Below, in pieces: positions 7,529-16,670 of a DNA stretch of 64,000 bases. The position numbers were made by a program, and so were the translations under genes. This DNA is from Paenibacillus sambharensis (GTDB lineage Bacteria; Bacillota; Bacilli; Paenibacillales; Paenibacillaceae). The first letter of the stretch is position 1. Each line of letters begins with the position of its first letter. The notes beneath the pieces are model-generated. The model was not told the DNA's origin. It ran no database searches and worked only from the letters and a program-made list of their open reading frames with translations. Location: the NCBI RefSeq assembly GCF_003233845.1, contig NZ_QKRB01000044.1:600650-664649 (forward strand), written 5' to 3'.

Positions 7529-8773
7529 ATGAAGTGGACGAAGCGTGGATTGTTCCATTCCCGGCTGACCGGCAGCTGGATCAAGAATTTTAAGGCCTGG
7601 AAGATGGCGCTGGACTGGACGGTCTGGGTCTATTTCCTGGTCCCGGGAACCTGGATCGCTGCGGGCACTTATCTGGAGTGGTGGCGTGAAGAGCCATTCT
7701 GGCTGACGCAGCTTCCGGATTGGGTTGTGCTTCTGCCGCTCCTGTTCTTTGCGCTTGGCGGCGGGCTGCGTGTGTTCCTGCATGAGGCGGATATGCTCTT
7801 CCTGCTGCAGCGCCGGGAGTGGCTAAGCAGCTTAATCCGCTATGGCGCCTTCTATACGCTGTTGATGCAGGCGGCTGGTACGGCCCTGCTCTGCGGCGTG
7901 CTGCTGCTCCCGCTGGTGAAGGGCCTGGGATTAAGCTCTGGTTCCATTCTTGCCTTGGGCATGTTTACCTTGGTCATGAAGTTTGCAATCGGGTTAATAC
8001 AGAATATGATGTTCGGCCGGTGGAAGGGACTGCAGAAGCTTGGAGTGGACCTGCTGACTGCGCTGCTTGCCTCAGCCGTCTACCTGACGGCTGCTCTGCC
8101 GCTGCTGTATGAACCGCTCTGGCTGCTGCTTGCGGCTCTGGCCGCTGCAGCTGCGGGGGCCGGCCTGCTGAGGCGGAAGCTGAGGATGAAGGGAACCTTT
8201 ACAGCTGATGTAGAGCAGGAGCGCAAGGCATCGGCAGTCGTGACAGAGATGCTGCTTACACCGGTTATGGAGAAGAAGCCGCTTATCAAACTGGAGAAGC
8301 CGCTCGTCTTCCGCCAGTCCGGGCGTATATTCAGAAAGTCAGATGCCGGCACGATGCTGGCGGAAATGCGGATGAAAGCCTTCCTCCGGAAATTTGCCAA
8401 TATCAGACTATGGGTCAGCTTCTTCGCTGTCTCAACGGCCGCTATTGCGGCCTCGCCCGGATGGCTTGGACTGCTGCTGGCCGGGACCTTGCCGCTGCTT
8501 GCAGGAAGCTGGCTTCAACAGCACTGGAAGGAGTGGGCGAAGGAGCCTTTTATTATTCAGTTTAATTGGGAGGATGAGTCGCTGCGCCAAGGTGCCTTCC
8601 TGTCAGGCTGGCTCCTGCTGCTGCCGGGTGTCATCTGGCTGTTCTTGCTGGCAGGCTGGTTGACGGGCGGCCTGATGATGTCCGCTGTTATGGCTGTCTC
8701 CGGCGTCTTCTACTGGTGGACCATGAACAAGCTGCTTAACACTATTATGGACCCGGTTACTAATAAAGAGTAA
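7529..8773 (+). CDS. ecsB: ABC transporter permease EcsB
   Basis: 414 aa, close to B. subtilis EcsB (about 408). The N-terminus (RLTGSWIKNFKAWKMALDWTVWVYFLVPG) and LHEADMLFLLQRREW are recognisable EcsB features. There are about ten membrane segments in two halves separated by a charged cytoplasmic stretch (about residues 215-285). The gene is translated right after ecsA from ATG 7529 with GGGGGCGGCGCGG as ribosome site. No ecsC follows. The downstream DUF1835 gene is 53 nt away and may be cotranscribed. Confidence 0.85.
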   Translation: MKWTKRGLFHSRLTGSWIKNFKAWKMALDWTVWVYFLVPGTWIAAGTYLEWWREEPFWLTQLPDWVVLLPLLFFALGGGLRVFLHEADMLFLLQRREWLSSLIRYGAFYTLLMQAAGTALLCGVLLLPLVKGLGLSSGSILALGMFTLVMKFAIGLIQNMMFGRWKGLQKLGVDLLTALLASAVYLTAALPLLYEPLWLLLAALAAAAAGAGLLRRKLRMKGTFTADVEQERKASAVVTEMLLTPVMEKKPLIKLEKPLVFRQSGRIFRKSDAGTMLAEMRMKAFLRKFANIRLWVSFFAVSTAAIAASPGWLGLLLAGTLPLLAGSWLQQHWKEWAKEPFIIQFNWEDESLRQGAFLSGWLLLLPGVIWLFLLAGWLTGGLMMSAVMAVSGVFYWWTMNKLLNTIMDPVTNKE

Positions 8774-8826
8774 CTTACACAGGCAGGCCTGAACTGCCTG
8801 ATCAAGACCGAAAGGCGGTGACCGGA

Positions 8827-9855
8827 TTGCTGCATCTGACAAGCACGGATCAAACGGCGATGCTTCTTGGCCGGGCAGGACTCGATGGTGATGTGCAAGT
8901 CTGGCGGGAGTTTATGACGGAAGGACCTGTTCGCACAGCTTGGTACAAGCCGGCTGTCATCGAAGAACGGGCGTCCTATATTGAGGAGACATTAGGCCTT
9001 CCGAGGAAGGCTTTCATACAGATCGCAAGCAGCCAGCTGAAGCGTCTCGAGGAGGCGGCAGAGGCTAGGGAAACCATCGTATTATGGTTTGACGGTGATT
9101 TATACGACCAGACGATATTGGCTGCTCTGCTGTATTGGTTCCGGCAGCGGCAGGCCTCCGGCATGCCAATCGGAAGCTTGGAATGGATTGCGCCCCCTTA
9201 CAGCTGGGAAAGCCAGAACAGAGAGCCTTTTGGCATTCAGGAACCTAAGCGTCTGGCGGAATTATGGTCGGCGCGCCGGATTGTGGAGGAGAACCAGCTG
9301 CAATTTGCCTCAGAAGGATGGATCGGGTTCTCATCGGAGGACCCGCAATGGCTGGAGCAGTGGCTTGCAAGGCGGGCTCCGGGGGAGCCCAGCCGGGTCA
9401 TGCTGGATGCGCTGCGCTTTCACCTGCGGCGGTTTCCTTCTCTGCGCAGCGGTCTCGGCTCGGTGGAGCGTGAAACGATGCTTCTGCTCAGCATAGGGCC
9501 GGCTCGGCCGGACGAACTGCTGACCAAGATTAAGCGTGCATACCCGCTCTATGGATTGGGCGAGCTGGCATATGATGGATACCTGCGGCGAATGGAGGCA
9601 GCGGGCCTGATCGTCATTCATTATCATCATGCATATCCGGGCTGCCGCGCCGTTGAGCCTCCTGATTATGACAGCCGGCTGATCACGATGACCTCATACG
9701 GCGCGAGGGTCCTCACCGGCCAGGCTGACGTGCTGCGTGACGGACGATGGCCAGCCCGCTGGCTTGGCGGCATTAAAGTAGGCGGCGGCTCGACGAAGGC
9801 CTGGCGGTGCGCAGGAGGCGATCGAGATGGCGGGACAAGCATGATTTATCTGTAA
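8827..9855 (+). CDS. DUF1835-type protein
   Basis: About 342 aa. The N-terminal half fits DUF1835: it begins LHLTSTDQTAMLLGRAGLDGDV, followed by VQVWREFMTEGPV and VLWFDGDLYDQ. The C-terminal half contains a winged-helix-like segment (RPDELLTKIKRAYPLYGLGELAYDGYLRRMEAAGLI). AAAGGCGGTGACC (8811-8823) is a near-complete complement of the 16S tail and places the start at TTG 8827, not GTG 8818. The function of DUF1835 proteins is not established; some are annotated as regulators. It is probably in the ecs transcription unit. Confidence 0.65.
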   Translation: MLHLTSTDQTAMLLGRAGLDGDVQVWREFMTEGPVRTAWYKPAVIEERASYIEETLGLPRKAFIQIASSQLKRLEEAAEARETIVLWFDGDLYDQTILAALLYWFRQRQASGMPIGSLEWIAPPYSWESQNREPFGIQEPKRLAELWSARRIVEENQLQFASEGWIGFSSEDPQWLEQWLARRAPGEPSRVMLDALRFHLRRFPSLRSGLGSVERETMLLLSIGPARPDELLTKIKRAYPLYGLGELAYDGYLRRMEAAGLIVIHYHHAYPGCRAVEPPDYDSRLITMTSYGARVLTGQADVLRDGRWPARWLGGIKVGGGSTKAWRCAGGDRDGGTSMIYL

Positions 9856-9909
9856 TAAGGGCATGGTATGTATAGGAAGTATGATTTTACCAGAAGGGAG
9901 GCAGGTACG

Positions 9910-10311
9910 ATGGACCATGCTGTACAATTCTCGTTCGCAAGCAGCAACGAGGCGTCGATGGCATACGCCACCCTGCAGGAGCTTGGGTATTCGCCTGTCC
10001 GTGAGGAAGAGCGCGTCCATGTTCACATCCAGCAAGGGGACCTCACCTCGGCCTTGGAGATTGCGATGGCACATGGAGGGCAGCTGTGCGGTCAAGCGGC
10101 GATCCGGGACAATATGGTCATTGAGACGGCTTATGATATGGATGCCATTCCGATACCCGCCCATACTGTCAATGAAGACTGGGCCGAAGCTTATGCCAGC
10201 GATAGGCCAGGCAATGATGAGCTTCGTAACCGTGATGATGCAGCCGCCGACATGGAATTTGATCCGGATGGCGGCGAATATGGTTTCTTCTCGGGAGACG
10301 TCAGAGCGTAG
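9910..10311 (+). CDS. Conserved-looking hypothetical protein
   Basis: 133 aa from ATG 9910, chosen because GAAGGGAGG lies 9 nt upstream; the frame is open from ATG 9868, but that start has no ribosome site. Not recognised. The first 70 residues alternate strands and helices (VQFSFASSNEASMAYATLQELGY, VHVHIQQGDLTSALEIAMAHGG), consistent with a small alpha/beta domain. The tail is acidic (RDDAAADMEFDPDGGEYGFF). No signal peptide or membrane segment. It ends inside a strong terminator. Confidence 0.55.
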   Translation: MDHAVQFSFASSNEASMAYATLQELGYSPVREEERVHVHIQQGDLTSALEIAMAHGGQLCGQAAIRDNMVIETAYDMDAIPIPAHTVNEDWAEAYASDRPGNDELRNRDDAAADMEFDPDGGEYGFFSGDVRA

Positions 10312-10336
10312 CTTGTACGCTTTGACGTTTTTTTTG
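10298..10336 (+). terminator. Rho-independent terminator overlapping a stop codon
   Basis: Stem ACGTCAGAGCGT (10298-10309) with ACGCTTTGACGT (10317-10328), then eight Ts. The 5' arm overlaps the stop codon of the 9910 gene. Confidence 0.85.
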
Positions 10337-10368
10337 TATGCAGCTCCGCTGAAACGTACGACAGAAGA

Positions 10369-10388
10369 ATAGGGCGTTCACGCCCTAT
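10369..10388 (-). terminator. Short hairpin at the end of the NUDIX gene
   Basis: ATAGGGCG / CGCCCTAT (10369-10376 / 10381-10388) around a TTCA loop, exiting on the minus strand into TCTTCTGTC. The U-run is weak. It overlaps the stop codon. Confidence 0.45.
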
Positions 10389-10918
10389 AGCGTGTTCGCG
10401 GGAAGAAGCTCCTCGGCAACCAGCTCGAGCACGCAGGTTTCCCGTTCAATGGAGAGGCCCATGGAGGCCTCTTGATTATTCATGACTAAGCGGTTATGCC
10501 GGATTGCTTCATGGACGGGAATCCAGACCGCGGACATGCCGTTAGCCACCTCGTAGTCCTCCATCTGCGCTTCGCCAAGCTGCTCATCTGCCTTACAGAC
10601 ATAATAATAGGACAGCATATGCACAAGATCGTATTCGGATTTATGATAGGGCCTGTATTCTTCCGTCATTCCGAACTCCTGCAGGATGGTGATGCCGCTG
10701 GCGCCTGTTTCCTCAGCGATTTCCCGCTCTAGTCCGGCTATGAGGTCTTCATCGGCCTCCAAGCCGCCTCCGGGAAAGCTGTAATCGTTGTACCGCTTCG
10801 TATACAGCAGGAGGATGTCGCTGCCGCGCAGTATAATGGCTCTTGCCGCCCGGCGGTGGAAGACCGCTCCTTCCAGGCTTGCCAGGTCCTTATGTATGAA
10901 TTCCTTGATTAGTCTCAT
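10385..10918 (-). CDS. NUDIX hydrolase
   Basis: 177-aa NUDIX family protein. The box G-x5-E-x7-REU-x-EE-x-GU is complete at residues 51-73 (G51, E57, R65-E66, E69-E70, G72), so it should hydrolyse a nucleoside diphosphate linked to another group in a divalent-metal-dependent reaction. The substrate cannot be inferred. It is a single gene on the minus strand, converging on the 9910 gene. The start ATG 10918 is preceded by GGAGGCGGTTC. Confidence 0.85.
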   Translation of the reverse strand: MRLIKEFIHKDLASLEGAVFHRRAARAIILRGSDILLLYTKRYNDYSFPGGGLEADEDLIAGLEREIAEETGASGITILQEFGMTEEYRPYHKSEYDLVHMLSYYYVCKADEQLGEAQMEDYEVANGMSAVWIPVHEAIRHNRLVMNNQEASMGLSIERETCVLELVAEELLPANTL

Positions 10919-11093
10919 GCGTTGAACCGCCTCCGGATGTGTAATGGTTTGCGCTGCGATGGATAAGGCTGGGGGGCTGCCAGGTCAACTCGGCAGCTCG
11001 GTGACGCCGTTTTTTGGGGGGGCGAGAGTAATACGTGTATTATAAGGGCAGGGAATACTTCATGCCAGCTTATAAAGGAGGAGTGAATTTGCC

Positions 11094-11513
11094 ATGTATA
11101 AGAAAATTCTAATAGCGGCGGATGGCTCGGAACACTCGCTGCGTGCGGCCGACCATGCAGTCGCCATTGCTTCCGCTATTCCTGCAGCAGTGCTGGAAAT
11201 CTTATATGTATTTGATGCCGAGCATGCAAAGGCTGATGTGATTCACCACTGGAATGCGCTGGACCGGAGCGATATCCGGAAGCAGCGTGTGGCGGCGGTG
11301 GAGACGAAAGCAATTCAAGCGGGCGTGACCTATGATACGAAAATTCTGCACGGGGAGCCGGGGCCAGCCATTGTGAAGTACGCTAACGAGAATGAGGCGG
11401 ATCTTATCGTTCTCGGAAGCAGGGGGCTGAACGCTCTGCAGGAGCTGGTGCTCGGAAGTGTCAGTCACAAGGTTGCCAAGCGTGCCAGCTGTCCAGTCAT
11501 GATCGTCAAATAA
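11094..11513 (+). CDS. Universal stress protein, UspA family
   Basis: 139 aa, a single Usp domain. The nucleotide-binding signature G-x2-G-x9-G-S is present in LGSRGLNALQELVLGSVS near the C-terminus, with Asp10 in AADGSE at the N-terminus, so it is of the ATP-binding type. Start: AAAGGAGGAGTGAATTTGCC precedes ATG 11094. It is a single gene with its own terminator. An AT-rich GTATTATAA at 11037-11045 may be the -10, but no matching -35 was found. Confidence 0.9.
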   Translation: MYKKILIAADGSEHSLRAADHAVAIASAIPAAVLEILYVFDAEHAKADVIHHWNALDRSDIRKQRVAAVETKAIQAGVTYDTKILHGEPGPAIVKYANENEADLIVLGSRGLNALQELVLGSVSHKVAKRASCPVMIVK

Positions 11514-11533
11514 GCAGATGTGTAAAACACAAC

Positions 11534-11568
11534 AAGGGGCGGTTCTGCAGTATGCAGTAGCGCCCCTT
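11534..11568. terminator. Bidirectional terminator between usp and baiN-like gene
   Basis: AAGGGGCG (11534-11541) pairs with CGCCCCTT (11561-11568). A second small stem CTGCA/TGCAG lies in the loop. The minus-strand exit reads GTTGTGTTTTACA; the plus exit CATAATTA. Confidence 0.65.
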
Positions 11569-11573
11569 CATAA

Positions 11574-12845
11574 TTACTGCAGGCCCTTGACCCGCTCAGC
11601 CGCGCACTTGCCGGCCGTGAAGCCGGTGGAGAAGGCGGCTGTAATGTTGTAGCCTCCGGTATAGCCGTGAATGTCAAGCACCTCTCCGCAAAAGTACAGG
11701 CCGTCCATCAGCTTGGACTGCATGGTCCTTGGATCAACTTCCTTGATATTGACGCCGCCGCCGGTTACGAAGGCTTCCTCGATGGATAAGGTGCCGTTGA
11801 TCTCTACGGGAAAAGCTTTGGTTAATTTGGCCAGCTCGTTCCAGGCCTGCTTGGAAATATTGTCATAAGTTATATCTTCCTTGACGCCGGCAAGCTTCAT
11901 GATGAGAGGAAGCATACGCTCGGGAAGATAGGTTTTGAGAACGTTCTTGACAGCCTTCTTGGGCTCGTCCCGGCACAGCGCGTAGGTATGGGAGTAGACT
12001 TCATCAACTCCCTGCTGCGGCTTAAGGTCAATCGTGAGCGTTACGGTCGGCACCTTGAACTGCTTGCGCGCCTTTACGACGTACTGGCTGCAGCGCAGAA
12101 CGATTGGGCCTGATAGACCGAAATGAGTAAAAATCATGTCGCCTTCATGCTTGATAACAGGCTTCCCCTTCGGATTCCAGACCGTTAACGCCACATCACG
12201 CAGTGACAAGCCCTGGAGCTCCTTGCTGCGGATGAAAGGCTCATTGGAGGTCAGCGGAACCTCTGTAGGATACAGCTCCGTGATCGTATGACCCGCGTTC
12301 TCAGCCCAGGCATAGCCGTCTCCTGTTGAGCCTGTATGCGGCACCGATTTGCCGCCGACCGCAATAATGACAGCTCCGCAGGTCAGTGTCTCCCCGTTCT
12401 TAAGCCGCACACCGGTTACCCGTCCGTCATTGTACAGGACATCGTGGACAGGAGAATTCACCCTGATCTCAACCTGCTGCGAGCGGACCTTGTTAACGAG
12501 AGCATCGACAACGGTCTTTGCTTTGTCAGATACCGGGAACATCCTGCCGTTGTCTTCCTCCTTCAGCCTGATTCCCATTCCTTCGAAGAAATCAATGATA
12601 TCCCTGTTGCTGAACACTGCAAGTGCACTATGGAGAAAACGGCCGTTGCCGGGTATATGTTTGATGAGTTCATCCAGATCCTTGGCGTTCGTCACATTGC
12701 AGCGGCCGCCGCCCGATATGCCAAGCTTGCGCCCCAGCTTGTCCCCTTTGTCCACGAGCAGGACCTTGGCACCAAGCCTGCTTGCCGAGACGCATGCCAT
12801 GAGCCCGGAAGAGCCTCCGCCAATCACGATCACGTCGTAATGCAA
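11574..12845 (-). CDS. NAD(P)/FAD-dependent oxidoreductase, BaiN/HI0933 (YhiN) family
   Basis: 423-aa flavoprotein. The Rossmann motif is intact at the N-terminus ([13 protein letters not shown]). The family-specific [16 protein letters not shown] follows, as do [17 protein letters not shown] and the C-terminal FAD-contact [24 protein letters not shown]. Members bind FAD; one, BaiN, reduces bile-acid intermediates, but most have no known substrate, so only the cofactor class is claimed. The gene stands alone on the minus strand, divergent from the HAD gene, with about 150 nt between holding the imperfect palindrome ATCATATCATTATGAT near 12880. Confidence 0.85.
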   Translation of the reverse strand: MHYDVIVIGGGSSGLMACVSASRLGAKVLLVDKGDKLGRKLGISGGGRCNVTNAKDLDELIKHIPGNGRFLHSALAVFSNRDIIDFFEGMGIRLKEEDNGRMFPVSDKAKTVVDALVNKVRSQQVEIRVNSPVHDVLYNDGRVTGVRLKNGETLTCGAVIIAVGGKSVPHTGSTGDGYAWAENAGHTITELYPTEVPLTSNEPFIRSKELQGLSLRDVALTVWNPKGKPVIKHEGDMIFTHFGLSGPIVLRCSQYVVKARKQFKVPTVTLTIDLKPQQGVDEVYSHTYALCRDEPKKAVKNVLKTYLPERMLPLIMKLAGVKEDITYDNISKQAWNELAKLTKAFPVEINGTLSIEEAFVTGGGVNIKEVDPRTMQSKLMDGLYFCGEVLDIHGYTGGYNITAAFSTGFTAGKCAAERVKGLQ

Positions 12846-12996
12846 CTGTCATCTTCCTTTTCATTAGAGTCATGCAGATCATATCATTATGATCGGAACG
12901 AAGACAACTCACTCCCAGCGGGACAATGAACGGGGGTTTGCCATAAGGGGGCCTCCTGATAAATAATAATAACAGACGAACCAGAAGAGGTGGCCT

Positions 12997-13710
12997 ATGG
13001 AACCAGTACGCATCATCCTATTTGATTTGGACGACACACTGCTTCATTTTGACGATTATTGGACAGTCAGCATGCAGGAAACCTTTCGTACCTTTCCGCT
13101 GACGGCGGGGATCGACCTGGAGGTTCTGTTCCCGGTGTTCCTGGAGAAGGACGAACTGTACCATATTGAGTGGCTGGAAGGCCGGCTGGACGGCAGTGAA
13201 TTCCGCAGGCACCGGTTTATCGATACATTAGCCGCGGTTGGTGTCGATACGGGCCCTGAGGAGGCGGATGCCTTTGAACGCTGGTATTGGTCCGTCCGTG
13301 CTCCCCATATTCCGCACGACACGTCCCTCATTGCCAAGCTGCAGCGTCTAGCGGGGACTTATCCGCTCGGTATTGTGACCAATGGCACAACCGAGGATCA
13401 ATTCAATAAGCTGAACAGGATGGGACTCGATACCTTGTTCACACAAGAGAATGTGTTCATCTCGGATGCGATGGGGGCGGCCAAGCCCACCCCGGATTCT
13501 TATTTGATTCCTGCCAGGGCATTCGGCGTCCGGCCGGAGGAGGTGCTGTTTGTCGGCGACTCGTGGCAGAACGATGTAGAGGGGCCGATGCGCCAGGGAA
13601 TGCAGGCTGTCTGGATGAACCGCAAGGGACTGCCGCAGCCTGCAGAACCGAAGCCGGTCGCGGTCATTACGGATTTGGCAGAGCTTGAGAAGCTGCTGGC
13701 AGACCGCTAG
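12997..13710 (+). CDS. HAD-superfamily hydrolase, YjjG/YfnB type
   Basis: 237 aa. All four HAD motifs are present: DLDDT with nucleophile Asp10 and acid Asp12, TNG (motif II), Lys in AAKPTPD (motif III), and GDSWQND (motif IV). A helical cap lies between motifs I and II. YjjG/YfnB relatives dephosphorylate non-canonical nucleotides and small phospho-metabolites; this is the likely class, the substrate is not. Ribosome site AGAAGAGGTGG before ATG 12997. The lipase-like gene follows 59 nt later and may be cotranscribed. Confidence 0.85.
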   Translation: MEPVRIILFDLDDTLLHFDDYWTVSMQETFRTFPLTAGIDLEVLFPVFLEKDELYHIEWLEGRLDGSEFRRHRFIDTLAAVGVDTGPEEADAFERWYWSVRAPHIPHDTSLIAKLQRLAGTYPLGIVTNGTTEDQFNKLNRMGLDTLFTQENVFISDAMGAAKPTPDSYLIPARAFGVRPEEVLFVGDSWQNDVEGPMRQGMQAVWMNRKGLPQPAEPKPVAVITDLAELEKLLADR

Positions 13711-13769
13711 CGATTATCAAGGTTCGAAGGTTCGAGGTCAATATATTGCTGTGACAGGAGGAGTGACAG

Positions 13770-14633
13770 ATGCAGGCCATACAGTTGGACACGATCAAGC
13801 TGGCCATGTCAGACGGAATTGAGCTGCACGCGACACACTATTCTCCGGCCGACCGTGAGGTGGCAGGCGCTATCTGCCTGCTTCATGGAATGGGTGAGCA
13901 TGGCGGGCGCTATGAAGAGCTTGCCGGGCGGCTAGCGGGACAAGGATATGCCATCCTTGCGCCTGATCAGAGGGGACACGGCCGCACACCCGGGAAGAGG
14001 GGGCATGCAGAATCGGTATTGAGGCTTGCTGAGGATGCAGCCAGAACGATTGAATATACACAGGCCATCTATGAAGGGCTGCCGGTCTTCCTGTATGGCC
14101 ACAGTATGGGAGGCAACGTTGCGCTGAGCTGCGCCCTTCGCTACCGTCCTGCCATTACCGGACTGGTGCTCTCCAGCCCTTGGCTAAAGCTGGGGTTTGA
14201 TCCTCCCCGCCACAAGGTCATGCTCGGACAGGTGCTGGCCAGACTGCTGCCGTCTCTAACCCTGGCTACACAGCTGGAAGCGGGTGCGTTGTACCGCAAT
14301 GATAATCAGATTAAGAAGGATTGGGAGGATAAGCTGCTGCATAACCGGATTTCAGCGGCCTTGTATTTCTCCTTAACCGAGGAAGGACGGCGCTCCATCT
14401 CTTACATGGCGGATTTGAAGGTTCCGCTGCTGCATCTTCACGGTACGGCCGATACCGTTACATCTTATGCAGCGAGCCGCGAGGCAGCGGAGAGAGTGAA
14501 GGGTGAGTGCCAGTTTGTGGCGCTTGAAGGCGGCTTCCATGAGCTTCATCATGACCGGGAGAAGGAACGCTTTACCAGTATCCTGATTGAATGGCTGAAC
14601 CGGCTTGTGCAGCTGACCAATAGAGCGGGCTAG
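13770..14633 (+). CDS. Alpha/beta hydrolase, monoacylglycerol lipase/lysophospholipase-like
   Basis: 287 aa, serine hydrolase fold without signal peptide, hence cytoplasmic. The nucleophile elbow is GHSMGG with Ser112; the acid is Asp228 in HGTADTVTS; the base is His257 in GGFHELHHD. The N-terminal HGMGEHGGRY and DQRGHGRTPGKRGH match the Hydrolase_4 (monoglyceride lipase / lysophospholipase) pattern. ATG 13770 is preceded by AGGAGG. It ends in a strong terminator that starts just before its stop codon. Confidence 0.85.
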   Translation: MQAIQLDTIKLAMSDGIELHATHYSPADREVAGAICLLHGMGEHGGRYEELAGRLAGQGYAILAPDQRGHGRTPGKRGHAESVLRLAEDAARTIEYTQAIYEGLPVFLYGHSMGGNVALSCALRYRPAITGLVLSSPWLKLGFDPPRHKVMLGQVLARLLPSLTLATQLEAGALYRNDNQIKKDWEDKLLHNRISAALYFSLTEEGRRSISYMADLKVPLLHLHGTADTVTSYAASREAAERVKGECQFVALEGGFHELHHDREKERFTSILIEWLNRLVQLTNRAG

Positions 14634-14667
14634 AAGCGATATCGCTTCTACAGCCTGCTTTTTTTTT
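14624..14667 (+). terminator. Rho-independent terminator
   Basis: A long stem built around the palindrome TAGAAGCGATATCGCTTCTA, extended by GCGGGC...GCCTGC, followed by nine or more Ts. Confidence 0.85.
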
Positions 14668-14773
14668 GCGGCTTGCTGTCTGCTGAAGGGTGTTCATCCG
14701 GATTGTAAAAAATGGGTGTCTATGATTTAATCGGAAGTAGTAAGGCTTAAGGAATGGGGGAGAGCTGAAATCC

Positions 14774-16471
14774 GTGCTGGAGCATATCCTGTTGCAATTG
14801 TTATTATCTCTTGTTCCTGTTTTTGCATTTCAGATCTGGTATGACCGGCCTGGCAGACGCAAGGGGATTCCGGTTTTCCTGCCGCTGTTTGCCATTCTTA
14901 CGCTAATCCTGTGCGTGCACTTTTCCAAAGATATTGTATTTGGCCTGGTACTGGACAACCGTTACATCCCTTATATTATTGGAGCTCTCTATGGGGGGCC
15001 TGCAGGTGCTGTGCTGCTGACAGTCTTATATGCTGTCATGTGGCTTCCAGAGCTGGCTGGATTGTGGGATTATGCCGGAATGGCGGTGTTCGCAATTCTT
15101 CTAGTTCCTGCGCTGATCATGTGCAGAAGGCGGTTTCACAAGAGCGGACGAACCATGAAGCAGCGGGCTATGACGGCAGTAAGTTTTATGATTTTTTTGA
15201 AAATTTCAACACTTTCTTTGCTTGAGAGCAGCCTTTTGATGGGCTTTACAACGGCTGCTGTCATGACGACCATGCTGTATGCAGCGGGTTCAGCCGCCTT
15301 GCTCTGGGTTTCCATTATGCTCATTGAAGGTACAATGGAAAAGCAGAGGATGCATCACCGTCTGACGCTCGTATCACAGGACTACCGCAATGAGGTGCAG
15401 AAGCTGCAGCAGTTCATTGATCTGACGCCGCTCGGAGTTGTTATTGTAGACCGGACAGGAGTCATAACACACATTAACGAGCAGGCTGTCCGCTATATGA
15501 GCGATAAACCGGAAAGCGCAGGACGCGCCTCCCTGATTGGCGGCCAGATTGAAGACATGGCATTCAGGGAAGAGGCTTCCACGGTGCGGGATCTACTCAA
15601 TGAGGTGCTGTGCGGAGGGAAACTTGCCCCGGATATCACGCGGGAAGAGCAGCGGGTGCTAGTAAGGACGGCGTTTAATATACGCGATGATGTCAGCCGA
15701 GATATTATCGGAGCCGCTGTCATCATTCACGATATTACAGAAGTGAGCCATCTGAAGGACGAGATATCACGTGTAGAGAGACTTAGTCTGGTAGGACAGA
15801 TGGCAGCGAGCATCACTCATGAAATCCGGAATCCGATGGCTGTTATCCGGGGATTTGTACAGCTGATGCATGAACGGAGCTCGGAAGGGCAGCATGAGTA
15901 CTACAGGATCATTATGGATGAACTGGACCGGGCCAACAGCATCATTAACGATTTTCTGTCACTTGCCCAAAATCGCGTGATTGAGAAGGAAAGCCAATCC
16001 CTTCATAATGTACTGAATATGCTTAGTCCGCTCCTGTGGGCGGATGCAAATTTAAGGGGACAAGTTATTGAGTTTGACTTTTGCAGCGATATGCCTTTCA
16101 TGGAGATGAACGAGAAGGAAATCAAGCAGTTAATTCTTAATCTCGCCCGCAATGGCATGGAAGCCATGGGGGAGAAGGGCAAGCTGGTTATCCGCACCAG
16201 CTGTAAGGATGGCGTCATGGAGCTTCAAGTCGAGGATAATGGTGCCGGTATCCCGGCTGACCAGCTTGAGCGGCTCTTCGAGCCCTTTTATACAACGAAG
16301 ACGCGTGGAACCGGGCTTGGCCTGCCCTTATGTCTGAGTATTGCAGAGAGACACAATGGCTCCATTAAGGTAGTGTCGGAAGAAGGCAGGGGAACAACCT
16401 TTGTCGTGACCTTCCGCAGCGAGGAGGGAAGCGATTCCTTGCCGCAGCGAACGGGACAGCATGCAGGATAG
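14774..16471 (+). CDS. Membrane-embedded PAS sensor histidine kinase, sporulation-kinase type
   Basis: 565 aa. The first about 190 residues contain five or six membrane helices of the 5TMR-LYT-like kind. A PAS domain follows (about 208-330; LTPLGVVIVDRTGVITHINEQA). The phosphoacceptor region is MAASITHEIRNPMAVIRGFVQLM with His349. The ATPase part carries N box NLARNGMEAM, DNGAGIP, FEPFYTTK and GTGLGLPL. This layout resembles KinB-like kinases that feed the sporulation phosphorelay. No response regulator is adjacent, which suits an orphan phosphorelay kinase. Start GTG 14774 after GGGGGAGAG. Confidence 0.85.
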   Translation: MLEHILLQLLLSLVPVFAFQIWYDRPGRRKGIPVFLPLFAILTLILCVHFSKDIVFGLVLDNRYIPYIIGALYGGPAGAVLLTVLYAVMWLPELAGLWDYAGMAVFAILLVPALIMCRRRFHKSGRTMKQRAMTAVSFMIFLKISTLSLLESSLLMGFTTAAVMTTMLYAAGSAALLWVSIMLIEGTMEKQRMHHRLTLVSQDYRNEVQKLQQFIDLTPLGVVIVDRTGVITHINEQAVRYMSDKPESAGRASLIGGQIEDMAFREEASTVRDLLNEVLCGGKLAPDITREEQRVLVRTAFNIRDDVSRDIIGAAVIIHDITEVSHLKDEISRVERLSLVGQMAASITHEIRNPMAVIRGFVQLMHERSSEGQHEYYRIIMDELDRANSIINDFLSLAQNRVIEKESQSLHNVLNMLSPLLWADANLRGQVIEFDFCSDMPFMEMNEKEIKQLILNLARNGMEAMGEKGKLVIRTSCKDGVMELQVEDNGAGIPADQLERLFEPFYTTKTRGTGLGLPLCLSIAERHNGSIKVVSEEGRGTTFVVTFRSEEGSDSLPQRTGQHAG

Positions 16472-16517
16472 TGCGGCGAAACTCTGCACATACTAGCCTC
16501 GGAAGGAGGCGGTATAC

Positions 16518-16655
16518 ATGTCCAAGAATCGTGAGCGCGACTCGGAAACTTACAAGGGTCCAAGTAAAAGCGGCAGCCGCGGCAACCAGTCCGTCCAGCC
16601 GGAGAACCCCGCATTCGACAAGAAGCTGGATGGGCCAAACCGTCCGTCTGTTTGA
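16518..16655 (+). CDS. 45-residue hydrophilic protein, possible small spore protein
   Basis: A short gene with excellent initiation signals: GGAAGGAGGC (16501-16510) then ATG 16518; TGA at 16653-16655. The product begins MSKNRERDSETYKG and is rich in Lys, Ser, Asn, Gln, Gly and Pro, without hydrophobic segments. Such composition is typical of minor small acid-soluble spore proteins in Bacillales, but I do not recognise a specific Ssp family. It sits between the sensor kinase and the DUF3905 gene (15 nt gap), so it is likely cotranscribed with DUF3905. Confidence 0.6.
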   Translation: MSKNRERDSETYKGPSKSGSRGNQSVQPENPAFDKKLDGPNRPSV

Positions 16656-16670
16656 CGGGAGGATAGTCCG

